Position numbers and translations under genes: made by a program. Below, piece by piece: positions 55,756 to 63,188 of a stretch of DNA of 64,000 bases. Positions within the stretch are counted from its first letter, which is position 1. The number at the start of each line of letters is the position of its first letter. The DNA lies in contig NZ_BLPF01000001.1 of assembly GCF_011764425.1 (NCBI RefSeq), forward strand, positions 1,231,001-1,295,000. Direction: 5' to 3'. The notes beneath the pieces are model-generated. The model worked only from the letters and a program-made list of their open reading frames with translations. It had not been told where the DNA came from and made no database searches. This DNA comes from Phytohabitans houttuyneae. Its GTDB lineage: Bacteria > Actinomycetota > Actinomycetes > Mycobacteriales > Micromonosporaceae.

Positions 55756-55831
55756 ACCCGTGACGAGCCCCGAGCCGGCCACGGCGTTCCCGGCGCCCGT
55801 ACACAGGCGCCACACCGGGCAGAATGGGGTG

Positions 55832-56833
55832 ATGACCTGGCGGGACACGCCGCTGGCGCGGCGGCTCGGGCTGCGGGTGCCGATCATCCAGGCGCCCATG
55901 GCCGGTGGCATATCCACGCCGCGCCTCGCGGCCGCCGTCGCCGGTGCGGGCGGGCTTGGCTCGATCGCCGGCGCCATGCTCGGACCCGACGCGATCCGCG
56001 CGGCCGTCGCCGAGGCGCGCGCGGGCGGTGGCGGGCCGCTCGCGGTCAACCTCTTCGCGCCGCTTCCCCGCCCCACCGCCGACCGGGTCGCGGAGTGGGC
56101 GGCCCTCACCGGCGTCGCCCCGCCGGCCCGCTTTCCCAGCCCGCCGGACTTCGCGGAGCAGCTCGCCGCCGTGGTGGGTACGGGCGTGCCGGTGTTCAGT
56201 TTCACGTTCGGCATCCCGCCGCTGGACGGCGTGGAGGCGTTCACGATCGGCACGGCGACCACCGTCGAGGAGGCGGTCGCGCTGGAGCGGGCCGGCGTGG
56301 ACGCCGTGGTGGCGCAGGGCTTCGAGGCGGGCGGGCACCGCGGCACGTTCCTGGCGCCGGTGGAGCGGTCGCTGGTCGGCACGCTCGCCCTCGTGCCGCA
56401 GGTGGTCGACGCCGTCTCAGTGCCGGTCATCGCGTCCGGCGGGATCATGGACGGCCGCGGAGTGGCGGCGGCGCTGCGGCTGGGCGCCCAGGCGGTACAG
56501 CTCGGCACCTGCTTCATCCGCTGCACCGAGTCCGGGGCGAGCGACGCGCACAAGCGGGCGCTGGCCGGGGCGGAGACGGCCGTCACGAAGGTGCTGACCG
56601 GGCGCCACGCGCGGGCCGTGCGCACCCCGCTGGTCGACCGGCTGGAGGCGTCCGGGCTGGAGCCGCCGGACTACCCGCTGCCCCGTTCGCTCAGCCCCGA
56701 GCCGCCGATGCTCGCCGGCCAGGGCGCGCGGTTCGCCCGGGAGCTGCCGGCCGCCGAGCTGATGGCCGCGCTGGAGGAAGAGACGTCCGCCGGCTTTTGG
56801 AAGGTGGCTGTGCCGGACCACCGCGGAGGGTGA
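55832..56833 (+). CDS. nitronate monooxygenase-type flavoprotein (NMO)
   Basis: 333-aa FMN-dependent TIM-barrel enzyme of the NMO/2-nitropropane dioxygenase family, which oxidises nitronates. Motifs are RVPIIQAPMAGGISTPRLAA at the N-terminus, FSFTFGIPP, VVAQGFEAGGHRGTF with the catalytic His, and VIASGGIMDGRGVAAALRLG for FMN phosphate binding. Possibly leaderless: CAGAAT ends 6 nt before ATG 55832. Some family members are enoyl reductases (FabK-like), which cannot be excluded. Confidence 0.87.
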   Translation: MTWRDTPLARRLGLRVPIIQAPMAGGISTPRLAAAVAGAGGLGSIAGAMLGPDAIRAAVAEARAGGGGPLAVNLFAPLPRPTADRVAEWAALTGVAPPARFPSPPDFAEQLAAVVGTGVPVFSFTFGIPPLDGVEAFTIGTATTVEEAVALERAGVDAVVAQGFEAGGHRGTFLAPVERSLVGTLALVPQVVDAVSVPVIASGGIMDGRGVAAALRLGAQAVQLGTCFIRCTESGASDAHKRALAGAETAVTKVLTGRHARAVRTPLVDRLEASGLEPPDYPLPRSLSPEPPMLAGQGARFARELPAAELMAALEEETSAGFWKVAVPDHRGG

Positions 56834-56850
56834 GGCCGCGGGAGCAACGG

Positions 56851-56883
56851 TCCGGACCACCGCGGACATCGCGGTAGCCCGGA
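56851..56883. terminator. hairpin between convergent NMO and FMN-reductase genes
   Basis: Outer stem TCCGG/CCGGA (56851-56855, 56879-56883) and inner stem ACCGCG/CGCGGT (56859-56864, 56870-56875) with a 5-nt loop and a 3x3 internal loop. It is followed by TCCGTCTTTG on the plus strand. Confidence 0.6.
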
Positions 56884-56900
56884 TCCGTCTTTGAATTGGT

Positions 56901-57503
56901 CTAGGTGGAGCCGCCGAGCAGCTCCGAAAACGGCGTCGGCTCGTCGAAGGGGTCGACCACGACGGGCGGCTCGCGCCGCTCGATCTCGACCGCAAGCTCC
57001 GCGGCCGCGCGCTCGATGCGGGCGGCGAGCGGGCCCTGCGCGGTGGCGCCGCCCCAGTCCTCCGGCGCGGCGAACACCGGCGTCGGCACCACCACCGCGC
57101 GCAGGTGGGCGAAGAGCGGACGCATCGCGTGCTCCAGCGCCAGCGAGTGGCGTGCGGTGCCGCCGGTCGCGGCGATCAGCACCGGCTTGTCCACCAGCGT
57201 CTCCTCGGGCAGGACGTCCACGAAGGACTTGAACAGGCCGCTGTACGACGCGTTGAAGATCGGTGTGACCGCGATCAGGCCGTCGGCGCGGGCGACCGCG
57301 TCGAGTACCCGCTCCAGCTCGGGCGCGGGAAAGCCGGTCAGCATGTGGTTGGTCAGGTCGTGCGCGTGGTCGCGGAGGTCGACCGGCACGGCGTCCGCGT
57401 CCAGCCGGCGGCGGGTGGCCGCCGCCAGCTGGTCGGCGAGCAGCCGCGTGGAGGACGGCTGGCTCAGGCCCGCGGAGATCACGACCAGGGAGCGCCGGCT
57501 CAT
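56901..57503 (-). CDS. NAD(P)H-dependent FMN reductase (CE1759-like)
   Basis: 200-aa flavodoxin-fold reductase. The FMN phosphate-binding loop is SAGLSQPSSTRLLADQL, and the flavin-binding middle is VTPIFNASYSGLFKSFVD with LIAATGGTARHSLALEHAM. Its ATG overlaps the stop of an LLM-class monooxygenase gene (ATGA), so it probably supplies reduced flavin to that enzyme. This two-gene arrangement is typical of two-component flavin systems. Confidence 0.88.
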   Translation of the reverse strand: MSRRSLVVISAGLSQPSSTRLLADQLAAATRRRLDADAVPVDLRDHAHDLTNHMLTGFPAPELERVLDAVARADGLIAVTPIFNASYSGLFKSFVDVLPEETLVDKPVLIAATGGTARHSLALEHAMRPLFAHLRAVVVPTPVFAAPEDWGGATAQGPLAARIERAAAELAVEIERREPPVVVDPFDEPTPFSELLGGST

Positions 57504-58588
57504 GCCTCCACCTTCGCGGCCTTGAGCGACTCGTGGGTCGGCGCGTCCGGCACGTGCGCGGGGCGGAGGGCGGCCATCTCCCGGCGCAGTACCGGCACGA
57601 CCTCCTCGCCCAGCATGTCCATCTGCTCCAGCACGGTCTTGAGCGGCAGTCCCGCGTGGTCCATCAGAAACAGCTGCCGCTGGTAGTCGCCGAAGTGCTC
57701 GCGGAACGTCATCGTCCGGTCGATCACCTGCTGCGGGCTGCCCACGGTCAGCGGCGTCTGCTCGGTGAACTCCTCCAGCGACGGGCCGTGCCCGTACACC
57801 GGGGCGTTGTCGAAGTAGGGCCGGAACTCGCGGACCGCGTCCTGCGAGTTGCGCCGCATGAACACCTGGCCGCCGAGGCCCACGATCGCCTGGTCGGCGG
57901 CGCCGTGGCCGTAGTGCTCGAAACGGCGGCGGTACAGCTCGATCATGCGCTTGGTGTGCTCGACCGGCCAGAAGATGTTGTTGTGGAAGAAGCCGTCACC
58001 GTAGTACGCGGCCTGCTCGGCGATCTGCGGGCTGCGGATCGAGCCGTGCCACACGAACGGGGGTACCCCGTCGAGGGGGCGGGGCGTCGCGGTGAAGGAC
58101 TGGAGCGGCGTGCGGTACTTGCCCTCCCAGTCGACGACGTCCTCGCGCCACAGGCGGTGCAGCAACGCGTAGTTTTCGACCGCGAGCGCGATGCCGTCGC
58201 GGATGTCCTTGCCAAACCACGGGTACACCGGGCCGGTGTTGCCGCGCCCCATCATCAGGTCGACGCGGCCGTCGGCGAGATGCTGGAGGTACGCGAAGTC
58301 CTCAGCGATCTTCACCGGGTCGTTCGTGGTGATGAGCGTGGTCGCCGTGGAGAGGATCAGGCGCTCGGTACGCGCCGCGATGTACCCGAGAAAGGTGGTC
58401 GGCGACGACGGGACGAAAGGCGGGTTGTGGTGCTCGCCGGTCGCGAAGACGTCCAGGCCCACCTCCTCGGCCTTGAGCGCGATCGTCACCATCGCCTTGA
58501 TCCGCTCGTGCTCCGTCGGAACGGTGCCGTCTGTCGGGTCGGGCGTGACGTCGCCGACGGAGAAGATCCCGAACTGCATGTCACCCAT
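57500..58588 (-). CDS. LLM-class flavin-dependent monooxygenase
   Basis: 362-aa luciferase-like TIM-barrel monooxygenase. Motifs are MQFGIFSVGDVTPDPTDG at the N-terminus, VFATGEHHNPPFVPSSPTTF, and LADGRVDLMMGRGNTGPVYP. It oxidises an unknown organic substrate with O2 and reduced FMN, likely from the co-transcribed reductase. ATG 58588 follows AGGCAGG; ATG 58579 is the alternative. A palindrome just upstream suggests repression by a dimeric regulator. Confidence 0.88.
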   Translation of the reverse strand: MGDMQFGIFSVGDVTPDPTDGTVPTEHERIKAMVTIALKAEEVGLDVFATGEHHNPPFVPSSPTTFLGYIAARTERLILSTATTLITTNDPVKIAEDFAYLQHLADGRVDLMMGRGNTGPVYPWFGKDIRDGIALAVENYALLHRLWREDVVDWEGKYRTPLQSFTATPRPLDGVPPFVWHGSIRSPQIAEQAAYYGDGFFHNNIFWPVEHTKRMIELYRRRFEHYGHGAADQAIVGLGGQVFMRRNSQDAVREFRPYFDNAPVYGHGPSLEEFTEQTPLTVGSPQQVIDRTMTFREHFGDYQRQLFLMDHAGLPLKTVLEQMDMLGEEVVPVLRREMAALRPAHVPDAPTHESLKAAKVEA

Positions 58589-58609
58589 CCTGCCTCTAGT
58601 CCTGCTTTC

Positions 58610-58623
58610 GTTCAACTTTGAAC
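58610..58623. promoter_or_regulatory. palindromic operator upstream of the LLM monooxygenase gene
   Basis: GTTCAA-CT-TTGAAC is a perfect 6-bp inverted repeat, 22 bp upstream of ATG 58588, flanked more widely by CTAGT/ACTAG. Position and symmetry fit a repressor site; the divergent Lrp-type gene 180 bp away is a candidate. Confidence 0.5.
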
Positions 58624-58792
58624 TAGATGCCGGGGGTCAGTATTCCTTCCCTCCGCGCCAGGGTTTCCCGCCGCGCGCGCCACTAACGCCGAGCCGGCCG
58701 TGGTGAGGCAGGTCACGCACACGCCGCCCGGCCCGCCGACCAGGAGGGCCGGGCGCGCGGTGCTTGATCGGCTTTGGCCGGCAAATGTCGAA

Positions 58793-58798
58793 TAGAAT
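58793..58798 (+). promoter_or_regulatory. -10 element of a likely leaderless lrp-like transcript
   Basis: TAGAAT ends 6 nt before GTG 58805 and no Shine-Dalgarno is seen. The surrounding GTCGAATAGAATTCGGC is partly symmetric and may also be an autoregulatory site. Confidence 0.45.
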
Positions 58799-58804
58799 TC
58801 GGCT

Positions 58805-59257
58805 GTGGACGAGGTTGATCGTGCGATCGTCAAGCACCTCCAGCAGGACGCCCGGCAGACCAACCGAGAGCTCGCCCGCAAGCTCGGCATAGCGCCGTCC
58901 ACCTGCCTGGAGCGGGTGCGGGCCCTGCGCGAGCGGGGAGTGATCACCGGCTACCACGCCGAGATCAGCCTCGCCGCGCTCAACCGCCACGTGCAGGCCC
59001 TGCTACACGTCCAGATCAGGCCGCTGAGCCGGGCGGTCATCCAGGACTTCAAGGCCTTCGTGGCGGAGCAGCCCGAGGTGATCTCGGTGTTCGTCGTCTC
59101 CGGCGGCGACGACCTGATCGTTCACGTGGCGGTGCCGAGCGTCGACGGGCTGCACGCCTTCCTGATGGACCGGCTCAGCAAGCGCCGCGAGATCGTCGGC
59201 TTCCGCAGCTCGGTGATCTTCCAGCACGCGCACAACCAGGTGATCGACCCGCTGTGA
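58805..59257 (+). CDS. Lrp/AsnC family transcriptional regulator
   Basis: 150-aa feast/famine regulator. An N-terminal winged helix (VDRAIVKHLQQDARQTNREL, IAPSTCLERVRALRERGVIT) joins an AsnC/RAM domain (LLHVQIRPLSRAVIQDFKAF, VVSGGDDLIVHVAVPSVDGL) that binds small effectors, usually amino acids. Divergent from the FMN-reductase/LLM pair, which it may control. Its stop is 1 bp from the convergent membrane-protein stop. Confidence 0.92.
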   Translation: MDEVDRAIVKHLQQDARQTNRELARKLGIAPSTCLERVRALRERGVITGYHAEISLAALNRHVQALLHVQIRPLSRAVIQDFKAFVAEQPEVISVFVVSGGDDLIVHVAVPSVDGLHAFLMDRLSKRREIVGFRSSVIFQHAHNQVIDPL

Positions 59258-59258
59258 A

Positions 59259-60309
59259 TCACGGGATGGCGCCGGCGGCCTCGGTGCGCCCGGAGTTGAG
59301 GTAGAGCACGTACGCCACGAGGGCGGGCGCGCGCGACGGCGAGGTGGCCGCGCCGACAAGCTCGACCCGCTCGTAGCTCAGCAGCCGTCCGGCGCCCGGG
59401 TCGAAGATGGCCACGTCGCGGGTGGCTCCGCCGTCGCTGTCGACGCTGACCGCGACGCCAGGGCGCCCGCTGCGGTCCACGACCGTCCCCCGGTAGTCGA
59501 CGCCGTCGGTGTCGGCGAGCACCTGGAGGGCGGCCGCGCGCTGGGCCGGGTCCAGGTGGTGGGTGCGGTAGAGGTCGGCCACCGCGCGCAGCATCCCGCG
59601 CGGGCCCTCGCTGAGCGGATGCCGGTCGGCGAGCTGGAACGCGAGGACTGGGGCCTGTACGGACGGCGCGTCAACCACGACGGACACCTTCCCTGGCTCG
59701 TAGGTGGTGGTAGTGATGTCCGAAGTGGACACTCCCGGCGCGGCGGGCACCGGGACGGGGGGCGGCTGCGGCAACGCGGTGGTGTCCCGCCGGCCGGACC
59801 GGTCGGCGGCCCACCAGAGCCGCTCGTCACGGGAGATCGGGTGGGCCCCCCGGCTCCGCCCGGCCGCCCATGTCTGCACGTGCACGTACATGTAGTCGCC
59901 CTCCCCGCCTCCTCCGGCGCGCCTGCCGCCGCCTTCGCGAGGGCCGCGAGGTGGGGGCGCGCCGCGGGCGGGTCCGCCGCCGTCGACAGGGCCAGAGGCG
60001 TGGGGGTACCGGCGGGAGCGCTCGCCGGTGCCGTCGCCGGCGCCTCCTCGGGGGCGCCACCGGAGGCCACCAGCCCGGCGCCGGCGGCTGCCAGCACGGC
60101 GACCGCCACGACCGTGCCGCCGGCCAGTGCGGGGAGGGCCCAGATGCGGGTCTTCGCGACCGGGCGGGCGACGTGGCGGGCCTCGACGCGGGCGCGCAGC
60201 TCGGCCGAGGTCGCGCGGGCGGCGGCACCGGGAGATCACGGACGGGGTTGGCACCCAGGACGACCTGGCGCACCACCTCGTCGACGTGCTCCTCCTCGAT
60301 GTGTCCCAT
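59259..60309 (-). CDS. CU044_5270-type membrane protein / candidate anti-sigma, two frameshifts
   Basis: Encoded one base after the sigma factor (TGATG overlap), so it is probably its partner. The cytoplasmic N-terminus (MGHIEEEHVDEVVRQVVLGA) is in one frame. The next part, including the TM helix GGTVVAVAVLAAAGAGLVAS, is in a second, and the extracellular domain (YMYVHVQTWAAGRSRGAHPI to LNSGRTEAAGAIP) in a third. One added base near GGG 60230-60232 and one in CCCC 59903-59906 join them into ~350 aa. The extracellular domain resembles CU044_5270 proteins; zinc-binding anti-sigma motifs are not visible. Confidence 0.72.
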
Positions 60310-60893
60310 CACTTTCCCTTCCGGGCGCCGGCGGGTGCCAGCGCTCCGGCCCTGCCCACCGGCAGGGCAGCACCCGCTGGAAGATCGCTGTCCATTTCCT
60401 CGATGACCTTGCGCAGGCGGCCGCGCGCCCGCTGCACGCGCTTGCGGGCCGCCGCCGGCTGGATGCTCAACACCGCCGCGATCTGCTCGTCGCTCATCTC
60501 GTGCAGGTAGCGCAGCTGCAGCAGCTCGCGGTCGTCGTCGCTGATCGCCCGCCACGCGGGCGCGAAGTCGTACCGGCGCTCCCAGGCGCGCAGGCCACCG
60601 TCGTGCGGCGGGCTCGGCTCCCCCAGCCTGACCAGCGCACGCAGCAGTCGCGCGCGGAGCCGCTGCCGGTTGTAGACGTGGTTGCGTGCGGTCACGTAAA
60701 GCCAGGGCCACGGGTCGTCACCCAGGGTCTCCCGCTTCTCCCACGCCGTCATGAACGTCTCCTGCGCAACCTCCTCCGCCTCGTCTCGCTGCTGATATCC
60801 AAAGAACGACGCCGCCACCTTCATCACCGGCTGCCGGTAACGCCGGTAGAGGTCGTCGTGCCACGCTTCGTCGTGCACCCTTTCGGTGCCCAC
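60309..60893 (-). CDS. ECF-like sigma-70 family sigma factor
   Basis: 194-aa alternative sigma factor. Region 2 is QRDEAEEVAQETFMTAWEKR with PWPWLYVTARNHVYNRQRLR, and region 4 is RELLQLRYLHEMSDEQIAAV with AAARKRVQRARGRLRKVIEE. GTG 60893 follows a perfect AAGGAG at 6 nt, favoured over an ATG 23 codons upstream. Short Pro/Ala tail. Directs RNA polymerase to unknown promoters, probably including its own operon. Confidence 0.9.
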   Translation of the reverse strand: MGTERVHDEAWHDDLYRRYRQPVMKVAASFFGYQQRDEAEEVAQETFMTAWEKRETLGDDPWPWLYVTARNHVYNRQRLRARLLRALVRLGEPSPPHDGGLRAWERRYDFAPAWRAISDDDRELLQLRYLHEMSDEQIAAVLSIQPAAARKRVQRARGRLRKVIEEMDSDLPAGAALPVGRAGALAPAGARKGK

Positions 60894-61087
60894 TGTGGAC
60901 TCCTTGATGGACAGCCTGCATAGCCCCCCGCTGCCGATCATCCACTTGGTACATGTCGCCAAGCGCCTTCGCGTGACCCACCATTTCGCAATTCCCCGGC
61001 GCGGGTGGCCCCGGAGCGCCTGTGCCTTTGCCCATTTGGCGACAACAGTCTGGCATTGACGGTAATCTCACGCTTACCTTGGGTGAC

Positions 61088-61606
61088 ATGTTGCTCTCTG
61101 CATTTGCACGAGCACGACTAGTAGCGGCACTGCTGACCGCTGCCACCACCACCGTGGCGATCGTCGCCACCGCCGCGCCCGCCCGCGCGGCCGACGTCCA
61201 AGCCAAGGTCGACGCCTACATGAAGGCCCATCCGGGCGGCGTCCAGGTCGGTGCGGCCGACATCGCGTACAGCGGCGGGACGTTCGTCGTCACCGTCGTG
61301 CGCACCAACGCCCTCACCGCCGCCACGCCCGACTGCCCCTCCGGCTGGTACTGCTTCTACGACGGCACCAACTACACGTACCCGCGCGGCAAGCTCAGCG
61401 ACTGCGGCGCTCAGGACCTGGGCACGTGGGGGTGGCGCAACCGCACGGCCTCGGTGCACTACCGCAGCGCGACCGGCTCGGTGACGTTCATCAACGAGAC
61501 CGGCGCCACGGACACGGCGCTGTTCACGGCGAGCACCACCCGCCGCACCATCCCGGACGTCGCGCCGTACCGCGACATGGCCGACTACGTCTACCGCACC
61601 TGCTGA
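61088..61606 (+). CDS. secreted peptidase inhibitor family I36-like protein
   Basis: 172-aa secreted protein. A signal peptide (LVAALLTAATTTVAIVATAA, cleavage near ARAADV) leads to a mature protein of ~140 aa. The second half has the I36/SMI-like pattern CPSGWYCFYDGTNYTYPRG and WGWRNRTASVHYRS, with three or four cysteines for disulfides. The inhibitor label comes from the Streptomyces SMI family; many members are uncharacterised. ATG 61088 is chosen because it starts the signal peptide. Divergent from the sigma factor gene. The 227-bp gap that follows has no recognisable element. Confidence 0.75.
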   Translation: MLLSAFARARLVAALLTAATTTVAIVATAAPARAADVQAKVDAYMKAHPGGVQVGAADIAYSGGTFVVTVVRTNALTAATPDCPSGWYCFYDGTNYTYPRGKLSDCGAQDLGTWGWRNRTASVHYRSATGSVTFINETGATDTALFTASTTRRTIPDVAPYRDMADYVYRTC

Positions 61607-61833
61607 CGCCGCCCTGTCGGGCCAGCAGGGTCGTCCGCAGCGCGTCCAGCGGTCGGTAGGGCGCCTGCGGGCGACCCCGTGTGCGAGCTTTCGGCGGTCA
61701 CGGCGCGCCCAGGGCGGGCGCGGCCCGGCCGAGACCATCCAGAGACCGCACCACTCTTTTAAGGGACAACTAATGGTGTTCACGCGGTGACCGCTCATAG
61801 GCTCCCCTCGAACGAATCTGGGGGGAGACGATC

Positions 61834-62382
61834 GTGCGAAGGTCCACAATGGGGCGTGCCCTCGGGTGCGCGGCCCTGCTCGCCACCGCGCTCATCGCGG
61901 GCTCCAGCTCCAGCGCCGCCGCCGTGCCCGCGCTCAAGCCGGCGCCACCGGCGCTCGCGCCGCCGGCCGGGCACGTGCTCACCGCGGTCTTCGCCGCGCG
62001 GGGCGTGCAGGTCTACCAGTGCGCGGCGGGTGCGTGGGCGTTCGTCGAGCCGGCGGCCACGTTGAGCGGGGTGTCGTGGCGGCCGCGCGGACACCATGAC
62101 GTGATCCACTTCCGGGGGCCGAGCTGGGAGTCCACGGAGGACGGTTCGCTGGTCGAGGCCCGCGCGGTGGCCAACTCACCGGTGCCGGGGGCGATCCCCG
62201 AGCTGCTGCTGCAGTCCACCCGCAACCGCGGCGACGGGGTCTTCGGGCGTACGGCGTACATCCAGCGCCTGGCCACACAGGGCGGCGTCGCACCGGCCGG
62301 CGCCTGCGTGGACGGCGCGACGACCGGCGTGCCCTACCGCGCGGAGTACCGCTTCTACTCGCCGGTGTCCTCGGGGTCGTAG
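61834..62382 (+). CDS. secreted DUF3455 family protein
   Basis: 182-aa protein with a signal peptide (LGCAALLATALIAGSSSSAA). The mature part fits DUF3455: GVQVYQCAAGAWAFVEPAAT, HHDVIHFRGPSWESTEDGSL, GVFGRTAYIQRLATQGGVAP and CVDGATTGVPYRAEYRFYSP. Function unknown. GTG 61834 follows GGGGGGAGA. The last 28 bp overlap the end of the convergent methyltransferase gene. Confidence 0.82.
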   Translation: MRRSTMGRALGCAALLATALIAGSSSSAAAVPALKPAPPALAPPAGHVLTAVFAARGVQVYQCAAGAWAFVEPAATLSGVSWRPRGHHDVIHFRGPSWESTEDGSLVEARAVANSPVPGAIPELLLQSTRNRGDGVFGRTAYIQRLATQGGVAPAGACVDGATTGVPYRAEYRFYSPVSSGS

Positions 62383-63188
62383 CCGCGCGCGGCGACGGCG
62401 AGCCAGGTCTGGAAGGGAAACGCGATCCCGTCGTCGTCCGTGTACGGCGCGAGCGTGCGCTCCAGCTCCGCCGTCATCTCCGCGTGCCGGGCCTCGTCGA
62501 TCCCGCTCACCGGCTCGGCCAGCGGCGTGCTCGCCACCTCGCGGCGCAGAAACTCGCGCGCCGACGGAAAGCGCACGTCGACGATGCCGATCCGCACCCG
62601 CACCGCGCGAAACCCGGCCGCGGTGAGCAGGCGGTGCAGGTCGGCGCGGTCCGGGCCGGCGAAGGGCTCGCGCAGGATCATGCCGGCGTCCGTGCCGACG
62701 TAGCGGTCGAGGACGTCGACCACCGCCACGAACGCGGGGTTGACCTCGATGCCTCGCCACACCGCGAGCGCCACGCGCCCCTCGGGCGCGAGCACCCGCC
62801 GCATCTCGTGCAGCGCCGCCGGGCGGTCGGTCACGAACTGCAGCCCCTGCTGGCAGGTGACCAGGTCGACGCTCCCGTCCGCCGCCGGGAGCGAGGTCGC
62901 GTCCGCCTGCCGCCACTCCACCGCCGCCGGGCCGGCCGCCGACGCCGCGGCGAGCATGCCCTCGTTCACATCGGTACCGGTGACCTTGCCCTCCGGTCCG
63001 ACCCGCTCGGCGGCCAGGCGGGCGACGATGCCGGTGCCGGTGGCGACGTCGAGCACCCGCTCGCCCGGCTTGACCGCGGCCAACTCCAGCAGCTGCTCAG
63101 CGCACCCGCTGAAGAACGCGGGCACCAGGTACTTCTCGTACGCGCTCGCCGGGCCTTCCCCGGCGACCTGCCATCGTGGACCGCCCAT
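62355..63188 (-). CDS. class I SAM-dependent methyltransferase (UbiE-like)
   Basis: 277-aa Rossmann methyltransferase. Motif I is ERVLDVATGTGIVARLAAER, the acidic loop GTDVNEGMLAAA, motif II region VDLVTCQQGLQFVTDRPAAL and the post-II segment LAPEGRVALAVWRG. The Met11-type fold resembles UbiE/demethylmenaquinone methyltransferases, but the substrate is not evident. ATG 63188. Transcribed in the same direction as, and just after, the MFS gene. Confidence 0.87.
   Translation of the reverse strand: MGGPRWQVAGEGPASAYEKYLVPAFFSGCAEQLLELAAVKPGERVLDVATGTGIVARLAAERVGPEGKVTGTDVNEGMLAAASAAGPAAVEWRQADATSLPAADGSVDLVTCQQGLQFVTDRPAALHEMRRVLAPEGRVALAVWRGIEVNPAFVAVVDVLDRYVGTDAGMILREPFAGPDRADLHRLLTAAGFRAVRVRIGIVDVRFPSAREFLRREVASTPLAEPVSGIDEARHAEMTAELERTLAPYTDDDGIAFPFQTWLAVAARGYDPEDTGE

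Noticed and set aside
12807-60309. Programmed ribosomal frameshifting in dnaE, sepF, murF, ftsL and others
   Set aside because: Each shift is the same type (one base short in a G/C run) in unrelated genes, without slippery heptamers or downstream pseudoknots in common; a base-call artefact explains all at once.
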